In this document: positions 30,490 to 41,311 of the stretch, piece after piece
How positions within the stretch are numbered: position 1 is the first letter of the stretch
How the letters are laid out: each line of letters opens with the position of its first letter
Assembly (NCBI RefSeq): GCF_000328475.2
Contig: NC_026497.1
Location: 459,885 to 523,884 of the forward strand
Length of the DNA: 64,000 bases
Origin: Mycosarcoma maydis
Taxonomy: Eukaryota; Basidiomycota; Ustilaginomycetes; Ustilaginales
Direction: 5' to 3'
The notes under the pieces: generated by a model
What the model was told of the DNA's origin: nothing
Databases searched by the model: none
Seen by the model: the letters and a program-made list of their open reading frames with translations, nothing else
Translations under genes and position numbers: made by a program

Positions 30490-32977
30490 ATGTCTACAGC
30501 TGCGCCGTCGCCGTCCGATGTGCGCGCCGAGCCTCGTGCCAGCATCGACGAGCTGACCCAACTGCCCATCCTAGACGAGATCGATGCCAAGACCGACGCA
30601 CTGCGCTCGGAAAAAGCGTCTTCGTCCCCATCGCTCGACGACTCGGAAAAGGTTGAGATCTCCAACTCAAAATACGTCAATCAGGAATCAGCTGAGGAGC
30701 ATGTGCGCTCCCAAAAAGACTCGGAACCCGTGATCCGCAACGGTCGCGATGTATCCGATGTGCTAATCAGCGATCGCGACGACGGCGATGCGTGCTTTAC
30801 GTTTCGCTCCATCACTCTGGGCCTGGTGGGAGCTGCATTCCAGTCTGTGCTGACACAGATCTACCGATTCAAGCCGACCGAGGTCTCGATCAACGGAACC
30901 TTTCTCGCCATCATCATCTACATTTTGGGTACCGCATGGGCGCGGTTTCTGCCGACGCGCAAGCTGCTGGTCACAAAACTCGGAGAGGATCGACTGCCGG
31001 CGTGGCTGCTGACCACAGTGCACTTTATCAACCCGGGGAGCTTCGGCTTGAAGGAACACGCGATTGCCTCGATCACCGCGTCGTCTGCGTCCAACGGCGC
31101 GCATTCGAGCGACGTCTTTGGAACCCAGAAGCTCTTCTACCCAGATATCCCGGTCACCACTACCACGGCGGTCTTGTCGGTGCTGTCGATCGGACTGTTC
31201 GGATATGGCCTGGCGGGCATCTTCCGACCGATCATTGTCTACCCGGCCGAAATGGTGTATTGGGGAACGCTGCCGCTCGTAGACCTGTTCCAGGCGTTCC
31301 ACTGGGACAAGAGTTTCAGCACAAAACGTGTCAAGATGTTCTGGTACAGCTTTGCCGGTATGGGCCTGTACGAGATCCTGCCGGCGTACATCTTCCCGAC
31401 GCTCAACTCGTTCAGCATTCCTTGCCTTGCCAGTCGACACGCTACGGGCAGCCTGGCGCAGACGCTCACCAACGTGTTTGGCGGTGCACAGAGCAACGAA
31501 GGTATGGGTCTGCTCAGTCTCAGTCTCGACTGGCAGTACATCACGTCGTCCCAACTCTCGCTACCGCTCATCCAGCAGGCCAACAGCTGGATCGGATACG
31601 CCATCTGCTACATCGCCATGGCGGCGATTTACTATGGCAATGTGTGGAGCGCCAAGAGTTTCCCATTCATGTCAACCAGCATCTTTGCCGACAACGGCAA
31701 ACGGTACAACCAGAGTGCCGTGTTCGTGGGTGGAATTTTGGACAAGTCCAAGTTGGAGGAGGTTGGGTATCCCAATGTGACGGGAACGTATGCGTGGGGG
31801 ATGCTGATGAGGAACGCAGCCATCGGAGCGTTGGTGACACACGTTGTTCTGTTCTGGGGGAAAGACGTAATCAAGAGCCTCGGTCAGGCGAGGGACAAGA
31901 CTCAACCCGATCGACACTACCAGGCGATGCGAAAGTACAAGGAAGCGCCTCACTGGTGGTATTTGTTGTTGCTGGCGATTTCGTTTGTGTTCGGGCTGGT
32001 GGTGGTGTTGACGCAGCAGACGACGCTGACATGGTACTCGTACGTGGTCTCGCTGGCGTTGGGCACTATAGTCGCTCCGTTTTCCGGCGTACTGTATGCA
32101 CTGCTCGGTAACGGAATCAGCACCAATAACTTGACCAAGATGATCGGCGGCGTCGTGTCGCCGGGCCGACCGTTGGCCAACTTGTACTTTTACGCGTGGT
32201 CACACAGCACGATTGCGCAGGTGATCAACCTGTCCAACGACCTCAAGATGGGACAGTACCTCAAGATTCCTCCGCGCGCCATGTTCGTCACCCAGGTAAT
32301 CGGAACGGTGTTTGGTGCGTTTCTCAACTACGCGATCGCGTCGACCATCATTTCGTCCAAGTTTGAGCTCCTCCATACGAATACGGGCAGCTACGTGTGG
32401 TCGGGAGCGTACTATCAGTCGCTCAACATCAGCGCTGTGACGTGGAGCATGGCCAAGTTCATGTACGGTCCCGGCACGCCCTACTTTATCATTCCCATGG
32501 CGGTGCTCATCGGCATTGGCGCGGTGGTGGTGCACTGGGTGTTTACGCGCTTTGTTCCACGCATCGGCCAAGTGAAAACGAGCTCTCTGGTCCTGCCCAC
32601 CGTATTCCTCTACTCGGCTTGGATGACGTCGGGGCAGAACTGCGTGATCCTTAGCACGATCCTCGTCGGCTTGATCTCGCAAGCTTGGATCCGAACGCGC
32701 TACCCGCGCTGGTTCAAGGAGTACAACTACATTGTCGGTGCCGGTTGGGACGGCGGCAGTCTGCTCGTCATCTTTGTCCTCAGCTTCGCCGTGTTCGGCG
32801 CAGCGGGCAAGGAGAGGCCTTTCCCCACGGTGCGTATCGCGTGTTTCCAATCCCGATTTTCTTCCAGTGAACACTGATCAACTGACAATCGTGCATCATA
32901 TTGTTTCTCTTGTCTCGTAACAGTGGGCGGGCAATCCGGATGGCTTCCCGGACTACTGCCCGAATCCTTCTTCCTAG
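30490..32977 (+). CDS. OPT-family oligopeptide transporter
   Basis: A proton-coupled plasma-membrane importer of short peptides, or of related ligands such as glutathione or metal chelates. Two exons are inferred: 30490-32829 and 32924-32977, giving 797 residues. The short last exon replaces a read-through tail with WAGNPDGFPDYCPNPSS, the usual Cys-containing end of fungal OPTs. Features include an acidic N-terminus of about 90 residues, many hydrophobic helices, the segment QYITSSQLSLPLIQQANSWI, GVVSPGRPLANLYFYAWSH, and PTVFLYSAWMTSGQNC. A TATA-like site lies upstream. Its neighbours (monooxygenase, SDR, ALDH, GS-like) suggest a role in nitrogen acquisition, by context only. Confidence 0.88.
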
Positions 32978-33139
32978 ACTTGACGCTTCCGTGTTTCTCA
33001 TCAGTACCAACTCACGACTGTTGGCTGGAATGCGCCACACGACAACGCAATGACCAAACATGCATTAAGTTTCATACACGATGCCTAGTTGCGTTTGTTC
33101 ACAACGTAGGGTTGCACAGTGAGCGTGGATGGTGAGCAT

Positions 33140-34356
33140 TCAGACGAGGCTCTTGGGCGGCGGCAGGACAGGCTGACCCTCGGCGGTGACGTAGGCGGCC
33201 GAGAGACCGCCGTCGACCAAAAGATCGTGTCCCAGCACATACGACGATTCGTCGGTGGCGACTGTGCATCGAATGCGCAACAGAGTTCGGAGCGAGTCGA
33301 GCTTGTCAGTTGCATTGTCAACGTAGACAAGATGCGAATGGGGTGGGATCAACTTACGGAAAAGAACAGCCTTGGCCTGTTCCACAGCCTCTCCGAAGCG
33401 GCCTAGTGGCAGATGGGTGAGGCGGCGATTGAGTTTTTCGGGGGTGTTGAGGAAATCCATGAGCAGCGGCGTCTGAAGCGGACCGGGGCAGAGCGAGTTA
33501 ACACGGATGCCCTCGCGAGCGTGCACCATGGCGAGTTCGCGCGTCATAGCAAGCACCGCACCCTTGGATGCCGTGTATGCAATCTGCGGCGTAGCCGCTC
33601 CCCGAAGCGCGACAAATGACGCCGTGTTGATGATCGAGCCTCCGACGTGAAGCTTCTTGGCCTCGTCCGTCGCATTGTTGCGCATGGCGAGGATGGCGTG
33701 CTTGCAACCATACCAGACACCTTTCACGTTGATAGCCTGTGTGAGGTCCCAGATTTTCTCGTCAGTGTTGAGGGCATTGTCGTCGGCAGGGTGCATGATT
33801 CCGGCGTTGTTGAACTAGGAAAGCGCCAGAGCAAAGCAAAAGAACGCGTCAGTGAGCTTGCAACCCCCGCGTAAAAAAGGCGTCGTAGACCACCTACCAT
33901 GACGTCCAGACGACCGAACTCGTCGACGGCGCGCTTGACGATCGCTGCCACCTCGTCCTCCTTGCTAACATCGCACTTGACAGCAATCGCCTTGACGGGC
34001 AGCTCGGCGTTGCTGAAACGCTCGTTGACAATGTCGGCGGTCTGCTGGCATGCTTCCAGATTGATGTCGGCCAAGATGAGGTTTGCACCTTCCGAGGCGA
34101 AGAGGATAGCGCATTCACGCCCGATACCGCTAAACATGCACGACAAACACGACCAGGTGAAAAACAAAACATCAGCGACGCTCGTAGGGTATGTCGATGA
34201 GGTGAAGCATGAATGCGATCACTTACGAACCGCCGCCGGTGATGACAGCCACCTATGCACCAGAAGAAAGCGGACAATGTTTTCAGCGACGCGGCTTGCT
34301 CTGAGATGTGATCAGCGCGGGTCACTTACGCGATGAGGAAGACGAAGACCAGGCAT
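33140..34356 (-). CDS. Short-chain dehydrogenase/reductase
   Basis: NAD(P)-dependent classical SDR; the substrate is unknown. Five exons are inferred: 34356-34330, 34252-34227, 34129-33898, 33814-33358 and 33261-33140, giving 287 residues. Splicing assembles VAVITGGGSGIGRECAILFA (cofactor loop), LDVMFNNAGI, the Ser of NTASFVALRG, the catalytic YTASKGA, and the end segment FLATDESSYVLGHDLLVDGG. The two first exons are only 27 and 26 nt, which automatic annotation would easily miss. The last intron (33357-33262) is 96 nt, a multiple of three, and lacks an in-frame stop, so an unspliced message would insert 32 residues before the FLATDE segment. Its stop codon is 162 bp from the OPT stop (convergent). 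Confidence 0.87.
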
Positions 34357-34984
34357 TCTGGGTACCGAACTGAATTGATGGTGACGGTGGTGTTGAAGCA
34401 AGTTGTGTTCGAGCTGATTCACGATAAACCAGACGTCAGTCGTGAGTGCGAGTCTCGACAGTCCGATTCGTGAGTGCGGGCCCGTGCAGAATCCAGAATT
34501 CCACACGCGGTTTTTAGTTCGTGAAGAACCAATCCGTGATTCACGTCGAAACAAAATGGCACTCGTGGTTCTTCGTGCTTATCTTGCCCGTCAGCCAAAA
34601 GTCACCGAGTGTTACTTACTCACACACACACACACACGCTGCTCGCTTGCAGCTCTCTCTGCCGCGGTTGATCTTTCTCAATAATCCTCAATCGTGAATC
34701 TCGGCCAAATGGCCGGCATGTCTTACTGACTTAACTAGCGGCGCGTTTCGCGAATCGCAATCGCAGCCGCATACATTCACGAACTACGTCTTTCACGCTC
34801 AGCCGAATCCAGGATATAGAGTAACTCGAGCAAACACTCAGCGATTGCATTCGTCATGCTCACACATGCGCCTGTGCAAGGCTGTGCAATGCGATTCGCG
34901 AGCGGAGGCCGGAACGAGATGGTTTGATGGCGATGCATTCCACTTGCAAGACATACAGGATTTGACCCAACTTGTGACAAAGGA
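34357..34984. other. Intergenic between SDR and aldehyde dehydrogenase
   Basis: No gene is seen. A (CA)n run lies at about 34621-34637, and diverged copies of the dispersed motif lie at 34460-34550. Confidence 0.4.
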
Positions 34985-36406
34985 CTACGGCTTGCGCAAT
35001 CGCATGTGGATCGACTTGGGCTGGGTGAGCTGGTCGAAACCCAAGGTGCTCAGGCTGACGCCACGACCGCTGTCCTTGACACCAGTCCAGGGCAGGGCGG
35101 GGTCGAGCACATCGGCACGATTCAGATAGACGGTGCCCGTCTCGAGCTCAGTAGCCAACATGTCAAATGCCGCTGCCGAGTCAGCGTTCTCAATGTCGGT
35201 CCAGATGGAAGCGGTGAGGCCGTAGTGCGAATCGTTCATCAGCCTGAGCGCTTCGTCGTCGGATTCGACTTTTTGAATTCCGATGGCGGGTCCGAAGGTC
35301 TCTTCGGTCATAATGTCCATCGAGTGGTCAACGTTGACCAGCACTGTGGGTGCTACCAGCGCAGTGCCCGCTTTGGCCTCGGTAAAAAGATGGTCAGGAA
35401 TCAAGTTCTTGGCTCCCTTGCTGAGCGCATCGTCGATCTGCTGGCGGATGCGCTGCGCGGATGCGAGACTGACCACCGGTCCGAGCGAAGTGCTCGTCTC
35501 GCTAGGGTCGCCCAGCTTGTAGCCCTTTGCGAGCGTGACAAAGTGCTCGACAAACTGGTCAAACACGGCTTGGTGCACATAGATGCGCTCTACCGAACAA
35601 CACGACTGGCCCGAGTTGAACATGGCACCATCCACCAGCTCTTCTGCTGCCCACTTGATGTCGGCATCAGCACGAACGTAGGCTGGGTCTTTGCCACCGA
35701 GTTCCAGACCGACGCCTTTGAATCCGGGACCGTCGGCAGCTGCCTTGGCGAGCGCTTTACCACCGGCAACCGAGCCAGTGAAGATGAGGAAGCCGATGCG
35801 TGCGTCTGCGGCGAGTTTTGCAGTAGTTTCAACGTCGAGGTGCGCGATCTGCAGCAAGCCATCGGGCAAGCCAGCTGCTTTCAGGGTGCGTTGGAAGCTT
35901 TCAGCGGTGAGCGGCGTCTGCGGCGATGGCTTGAGCACCACAGCGTTTCCGGCGAGCAAAGCAGTGATCAGACCGTTGACGGTGGTCAGGTAGGGGTAAT
36001 TCCAGGGGGTAACGATGGCGACTACACCGAAAGCGTCTCGTCGAATTGCCAGCTTGAGGTTGGGCGTCTCGGTCTCGGTTTGAGGCTTGTCGGCGAGGCA
36101 GTCGTTTGCCACCTTGCACAGGTATCGGCATCGCTGAAGTGCGCCCTTGATCTCGCCTGCACACTGCGCAACAGGTCGGCCCATCTGAGCCGAGAGCTCT
36201 TTGCCCAGCTCCTGCTTTTGTTCGTCGAGAATATGCATCCATCTGGTGATGATCGCCACACGCTCGTCGACCGGTACCTTGGCCCATGACTTCTGAGCCG
36301 CCGCCGCTGCGTCGATGGCCTGGCCAAGCTGCGCTTCGGTGAGGAGCTGCTTTTCGCAGACGACACTCTGATCGTACGGAGAGATGGTGGTTTGAATCGA
36401 CGACAT
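34985..36406 (-). CDS. Aldehyde dehydrogenase (succinate-semialdehyde/aminoaldehyde type)
   Basis: A 473-residue single-exon enzyme that oxidises an aldehyde to the acid with NAD(P)+. The fold motifs are complete: TPWNYPYLTTVNGLITALLAGN near 133-154, IFTGSVAGGKA near 209-218, the general base Glu235 in LELGGKDPAYV, the nucleophile Cys269 in FNSGQSC (34 residues later, the usual distance), and EETFGPAIGI. It is divergently placed from a glutamine-synthetase-like gene, with start codons 590 bp apart, so they may share a control region. That pairing recalls gamma-glutamyl-amine catabolism, in which an ALDH oxidises a gamma-glutamylated aminoaldehyde. Succinate semialdehyde, betaine aldehyde or a plain aliphatic aldehyde are alternatives. 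Confidence 0.9.
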   Translation of the reverse strand: MSSIQTTISPYDQSVVCEKQLLTEAQLGQAIDAAAAAQKSWAKVPVDERVAIITRWMHILDEQKQELGKELSAQMGRPVAQCAGEIKGALQRCRYLCKVANDCLADKPQTETETPNLKLAIRRDAFGVVAIVTPWNYPYLTTVNGLITALLAGNAVVLKPSPQTPLTAESFQRTLKAAGLPDGLLQIAHLDVETTAKLAADARIGFLIFTGSVAGGKALAKAAADGPGFKGVGLELGGKDPAYVRADADIKWAAEELVDGAMFNSGQSCCSVERIYVHQAVFDQFVEHFVTLAKGYKLGDPSETSTSLGPVVSLASAQRIRQQIDDALSKGAKNLIPDHLFTEAKAGTALVAPTVLVNVDHSMDIMTEETFGPAIGIQKVESDDEALRLMNDSHYGLTASIWTDIENADSAAAFDMLATELETGTVYLNRADVLDPALPWTGVKDSGRGVSLSTLGFDQLTQPKSIHMRLRKP

Positions 36407-36996
36407 TTTGGTGATGGTGGTGGTGGACGAACAATGATGCGTCTGACAACAGACGCAATCAACTTTCTCTCTCAGTCCGTCGTCGTCAGTGACGAGTCTG
36501 CCGTGTTGGAAAACCGCGCAGGGATTATTTATTCACGATTAAATCACGAATCGTGAATGTCAGAGTGGAGGAGCAGAATTCACAGAATTCACCGAATTCA
36601 CGATTCCAGCCGGCAACCACGAATGTGCGAAAATCACGAACCGGGAATCGTGAATGTGCTGGAGATCAAAGTGGAAAGCGGCGTGTGACTTCGGACCGTG
36701 CGCAGACGTGGGACCACGGACAGATTCGGTGAGTGTGACGGCGCCAAAAGCGTGAAGATAACAAACACGGTCAGTTGTGCCGCGGCAAGTTTCACCATTC
36801 GCGATTCGCGAATGGCGATTCGCGTTGTTGGGTCGCAATAGTTGTGAGTCACGCGGGGTTTAGCCAGGCTGTGCGACGCACGGACCGACGCACGCTTATC
36901 AGCTTTTTCAACAGCCAGCCACCAGGATGAATGGAGCTCGGTCTTGGACCACCGCCATCACGATTGCGACCGCTTGCTTGTTGCAGTTTGAACGCC
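36407..36996. promoter_or_regulatory. Divergent promoter region, ALDH and GS-like genes
   Basis: 590 bp between two start codons. It contains at least four copies of the dispersed motif, including an almost perfect palindrome at about 36541-36558 and a GATTCGCG variant at about 36800-36828. An AT-rich ATAAATAAT element lies at about 36524-36534. No binding protein is known. Confidence 0.45.
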
Positions 36997-38439
36997 ATGT
37001 CCCAAACCAAAATCAAGTACAGCGATCTGGAAGAGCTGCTGAAGAATGACAACAAAGTCAAGGTAGCCGGCGTGGACGTCGACGGCATCGTGCGGGGCAA
37101 GTACGTTTCCAAGAAAAAGTTTCTCTCTGCGGCCAAACCGGACTCGGACTTTGGCTTCTGCTCGGTCATCTTTGGTTGGGATATGCACGATCAGGTGTAC
37201 CCCACCGAGCTGCTCGTCTCGAACAAGGCCAACGGATACCGCGATCTATCGGCCAAGATCGACTTGGACACGTACCGTCGTATTCCATGGGAGGACAATT
37301 TGCCGTTCTTCCTGATTCGCTACTTCAACGCGGATGGCAGCGCGCTTGCGGTTTGTCCGAGGAACTTGCTTCGTTCGGTGACGAGCAAAGTGGAGGCTCA
37401 ACTCGGATTGCTCTGCATGGCGGGCGCCGAGTTTGAGTACTTCCAGTTTGCCGAAACCGCGCAGACGCTCGACGACAAGCGATTTGTCAAGCTCAATGCG
37501 TTGACGCCGGGCAATCACGGCTATTCGATGCTGCGAACTTCGCTGAACAAGGACTACTTTCTGCAGCTCTTTGACGCTGCCGAAGCGTTTGGGATCGACG
37601 TCGAGGGTCATCACACCGAGACGGGGCCGGGCGTATACGAGACGGCGCTCGCGTATACCGAGGTGACGCGCATGGCGGATATGGCGGTGCTGTACAAGCT
37701 GCTTGCGAAATCGATCGGCATGCAGCACGGCATCACGCCTACATTTATGGCTAAGCCGTGGGCGAATTTGGCGGGATGTTCCGGTCACATCCACGTCTCG
37801 CTTCGCGATGCGTCGACGGGCAAGAACGTGTTTGGCCTGAGTGCCGAACAGATCGCGGCTGGAGGACGTGCCGATGCCGAGTACGACGATGTCAAGTACC
37901 TTTCCGAAATCGGAGAGCAATTTCTGGCGGGCCTGATGACGGGTTTGCCAGACATCATGCCACTGTTGTGCCCGACGATCAACTCGTACAAGCGGCTCAC
38001 CACGGGCGAGGCGTACTGGGCGCCCAACATCTGTTCGTACGGCTATGATTCACGGCTTGCGTCGGTGCGCATCCTTGGTCCGCCCGACGTGCCAGACTAC
38101 GGTACACGCTTCGAGGTGCGCGTTCCCGGCGCCGATCTGAACGCGCCGTACGCGTTTGCGGCCGTGTTTGCTTTGGGGCTGTACGGTATTCAGAACAAGC
38201 TGAAACTGCCGTTTGCGCCCATGGACGCGAGTCGGAGCGTCAAGGAGCAGAAGCTCGTCTACCTGCCCACCTCGCTCGAAGCAGCAACGCATCGGTTCAT
38301 GCATGCGCACAGCCTCGCCAGGAAGGTGCTCGGCGATACGCTTGTCGATCACTTTGGCGGCACACGTCTGCACGAAGTTAGCTTGTTCAACCAGACCGTG
38401 ACCAACTGGGAGATGGAGAGGTACATGGAGTTGATCTGA
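36997..38439 (+). CDS. Glutamine synthetase class-I-like enzyme (GSI/LGSN/FluG type)
   Basis: A 480-residue single-exon protein with the beta-Grasp and catalytic domains of class-I glutamine synthetase. Such eukaryotic proteins often ligate glutamate to an amine other than ammonia, or serve as developmental signals. The N-terminus has VDVDGIVRGKYVSKKKF, where the family carries D-x-x-G-x-x-R-G. Metal and substrate residues are present in AGAEFEYFQF, GPGVYETAL and NLAGCSGHIHVSL, and the C-terminal NICSYGYDSRLASVRI carries the arginine cluster. Divergent from the aldehyde dehydrogenase. The start at 36997 fits the family; an in-frame upstream Met at 36931 adds 22 residues of no family character. 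It could act on a polyamine, monoamine or ethanolamine; this is inference. Confidence 0.87.
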   Translation: MSQTKIKYSDLEELLKNDNKVKVAGVDVDGIVRGKYVSKKKFLSAAKPDSDFGFCSVIFGWDMHDQVYPTELLVSNKANGYRDLSAKIDLDTYRRIPWEDNLPFFLIRYFNADGSALAVCPRNLLRSVTSKVEAQLGLLCMAGAEFEYFQFAETAQTLDDKRFVKLNALTPGNHGYSMLRTSLNKDYFLQLFDAAEAFGIDVEGHHTETGPGVYETALAYTEVTRMADMAVLYKLLAKSIGMQHGITPTFMAKPWANLAGCSGHIHVSLRDASTGKNVFGLSAEQIAAGGRADAEYDDVKYLSEIGEQFLAGLMTGLPDIMPLLCPTINSYKRLTTGEAYWAPNICSYGYDSRLASVRILGPPDVPDYGTRFEVRVPGADLNAPYAFAAVFALGLYGIQNKLKLPFAPMDASRSVKEQKLVYLPTSLEAATHRFMHAHSLARKVLGDTLVDHFGGTRLHEVSLFNQTVTNWEMERYMELI

Positions 38440-38765
38440 TCTGGCTTGGTGCGAAATCATAAAGGGAGCACGTATCACATCGGGAGACGTGAGTGTGCGA
38501 AGCGAGACGGCACAAGCCGCATCGTGAGACACTGTGACTGCCACATCGACACGGACACGACGACTCACGACTGTCAGCACGGCGGGATCAGTAAGGCATG
38601 CGTCGGTCAATGTGGCGCGAGTCGCGTGCACGAGGTAGCATTGATGATGAAGAGGCACACGGAATTGATCTAACGTTAACATGACCTGGTGCGATGTACG
38701 CGACGTTGCGTCGTGCGATCAAGAGAGGAATACAGAAAGCGGACGCAACGTGCTCATGTGCTACT
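38440..38765. other. Intergenic holding a degenerate copy of the GS-like 3' end
   Basis: 326 bp between convergent genes. Codons at about 38614-38673 can be read ASRVHEVALMMKRHTELI followed by a stop. This resembles the GS-like C-terminus (TRLHEVSL, then MERYMELI and a stop) with an 8-residue internal deletion. The downstream bases CTGGTGCGA also recur. See findings. Confidence 0.4.
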
Positions 38766-40645
38766 CTAATTGGCAGCGGCGATGTAGAGCCTGCCCTCGT
38801 ACGGCGCCAAGCAACCCTTTTGACCGTGCTGGGTTGTCTGAAGCACTACGTCAGCGTTCGGGCCCAACTCGGATGGCAGATCGTAGTGCTGCAGCTCGTT
38901 GGAAAAGTTGAGCACGACAAACGCGGATTCGCCACTGTCGGCAATCTTGACAAACTTGAACACCTTTTCGTCTAGCTCATCGATCAGCCGGAATTCACCA
39001 CGAGCGAGCAGGCTTGCATACTGCTTGCGAACGCCGATGGCGGTGCGGTAAAAGTTGAGCACCGAGTGCGCGTCTTGCTGCTGAGATTCAATGTTGATCG
39101 TCGTGTAATTGTCGTTGGTTCGCATCCACGGTTTCGTAGTGGGCGTCTTGGAGAAGCCGCCGTTGGGCGCCGAGGACCACTGAACGGGCGTGCGCGCATT
39201 GTCGCGACCGAGAGCGTTGACACCTTGCAACGCCTTGGCCATTGCGTTTGCATCGTTATTGGTGCGCTTCTTGACGGCGGCCAAGTAGTTGATGCTGTTC
39301 ACATCGAGGTACTCTTCCGCCGGCCACGATTTGGGGATGTTGGTCATGCCGATCTCCTGTCCCTGGTAGATGTAGACGGTACCGGTGAGCGCCATGTTCA
39401 TGAGCGCCAACAGTTTGGCCGAATCGGCAACCTGCTCGGGACGATCCGAGGCGAAGCGAGAGACGGAACGAGCCTGGTCGTGGTTCTCGATAAAGACGGT
39501 GGTCCAGGCATCGTTACCTTGGGTGAATCGCTGCCACTTTTCGACAACGCGCTTCATCTGTGGTAAGTTGAAACCGTCAAAGGACATCATGTCGATTGGG
39601 TTGCGACCGAGGTCGACCAAGTCGAATTGGAAGACCTCGCTCAACTCGTTTTCGGCAGCCGAGACGTAGCGGACGACGTCGGCCGTGTTGGGTGTGTTGG
39701 GGAGCTCGCCTACTGTCATGGCATCGTAGCGCTCCAGGATCTCGCCCATCTCCTTGAGGTAGGTGTGCATCATGGGACCGTTGCAGTAGAGTTGACCGGC
39801 AGGCTGTGTATCGGCGCCGGGATCAATGACGGGAGCATCGGGAAAGTCCATGGGCTTTGAGTACATGTTGACTGTGTCGACGCGAAAGCCGTTGATGCCC
39901 TTGTCGAGCCAGAAGAGCATGGCGCTCTTGTAGATGTTGCGGCGACATTCGTCGTTGGTCCAGTTGAGGTCGGGTTGCTCGGGGCAGAAGAGGTGGAGGT
40001 AGTACTCTTGTGTAGCCTCGTCCCAGGACCAGGCGGGCTGGTTAAAGTTGGAACGCCCAGTTGTTGGGCGGCTGACGGTTACCGTGGCGTNNNNNNNNNN
40101 NNNNNNNNNNNNNNNNNNNNNNNNNNNNNNNNNNNNNNNNNNNNNNNNNNNNNNNNNNNNNNNNNNNNNNNNNNNNNNNNNNNNNNNNNNGGCTGACGGT
40201 TACCGTGGGCGTCGTACTTGGGCGGACGCCAGATGTACCAATCGCGTTTGTCGTTTGTCTTCGAGGAGCGCGACTCCTTGAACCAAGCGTGCTGGTCCGA
40301 GGTGTGGTTGATGACGAGATCGAGGATGAGCTTGATGCCGCGCTCATGACACTGGTGGATGAGTTGGTCCATGTCGGCTACGGTTCCGTAGGGAGGGTAG
40401 ACGGATTCGTAGTCGGAAATGTCGTAGCCCATGTCGACCTGGGGAGAATCGTACATGGGAGAGAGCCAGATGGTGTTGACACCGAGAGACTTGATGTAGT
40501 CGAGGCTCATGATGATGCCCTGGATATCGCCCATACCGTCGTCGTTGCTGTCACGGAACGAAGCGGGCCAGATCTGATAGATGATGGCATCACGAAACCA
40601 AAAAGTTCGCGAGCTCGAGCCGATCATCGAGTCGTTCGAAGGCAT
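38766..40645 (-). CDS. GH13 alpha-glucosidase (maltase), split by an assembly gap
   Basis: Hydrolyses terminal alpha-1,4 (possibly alpha-1,6) glucosidic bonds of maltose-type sugars. No signal peptide is seen at the chosen start ([20 protein letters not shown]), so it is probably cytosolic and acts on imported sugar. N-terminal GH13 motifs: [32 protein letters not shown] and [15 protein letters not shown]. After the gap, the nucleophile Asp is in [11 protein letters not shown], the acid/base Glu in MTVGELPNT and the third acid in [14 protein letters not shown]. The gap (40091-40190) is flanked by the same 20-bp sequence, and an extra C at 40056-40058 puts the two halves out of frame; both look like assembly or base errors, not damage. 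Expected length is about 585 residues, normal for the family. Confidence 0.88.
40091..40190. other. Assembly gap of exactly 100 N inside the alpha-glucosidase
   Basis: Sequence ggctgacggttaccgtgg occurs on both sides (40070 and 40191), so the true gap is probably zero or negative in length. Confidence 0.95.
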
Positions 40646-40889
40646 CTTGCAGAAGCAGAAGCGCCAAAGACCAAGCAAACGAAAAGAAAAGAGAGATGAA
40701 AAAGTGTAGCGTCTACCGGAGCAGGGGATGCAACGTCACAGATGGTGGTCGAGGATAGAGAGGCAAACAGGTTTAAATGAGCAAACAGGTTTAAATGAGG
40801 CAATGTAGTTCTGATCTTGTTGGCCGGGGTGCGCGCTCCGAGATTTGACGCCAAAGATCCTCCGAGCAGACACGACTCAGGCGGCAGCG

Positions 40890-40937
40890 CAAGGCAGCAA
40901 GGCAGCAAGGCAGCTAGGCAGCTAGGCAGCTAGGCAG
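40890..40937 (+). repeat. Octamer array CWAGGCAG x6
   Basis: Six perfect 8-bp units: three CAAGGCAG then three CTAGGCAG. Confidence 0.9.
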
Positions 40938-41231
40938 CTCAAGGGGCAGCGCAACGGTGCGGCGACTCTTGATAATATTCACGATTGTCTGTTTCTGTTT
41001 CGTGGAGAAGAAAAGCGGGGGCGATTATTGCCGAGACTCGGCACAAAGTGGAGCGCTGTGGGGGCGTACGAGATGCGATACGAGACAAAGACAGAGTCAG
41101 CGAGACAGAGCGAGAGATCTGCCGATGCGCGTAGCTTGGCGGTGAACCCTGACGAGTCACGAATGTGGAACGTGGAGAGCGCTGACGGACTGTATGTATT
41201 TCGCCGAAGTCGACAAGAGAGAGAGCCAAGC

Positions 41232-41311
41232 CGTAGCCGTAGCCGTGGAGGTAGCAGTAGCCGTAGCAGTAGCAGTAGCAGTAGCAGTAGCAGTAGCAGT
41301 AGCAGTAGCAG
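41232..41311 (+). repeat. GTAGCA/GTAGCC microsatellite
   Basis: Trinucleotide-phase repeat dominated by AGTAGC, beginning as GTAGCC and turning into uninterrupted GTAGCA. Confidence 0.9.

Noticed and set aside
30792..32111. 439-codon ORF overlapping the OPT transporter in another frame
   Set aside because: No hydrophobic helices or known domain; the in-frame OPT sequence explains the region.
35006..36289. 427-codon ORF antisense to the aldehyde dehydrogenase
   Set aside because: Same reason; the sense strand carries the full ALDH motif set.
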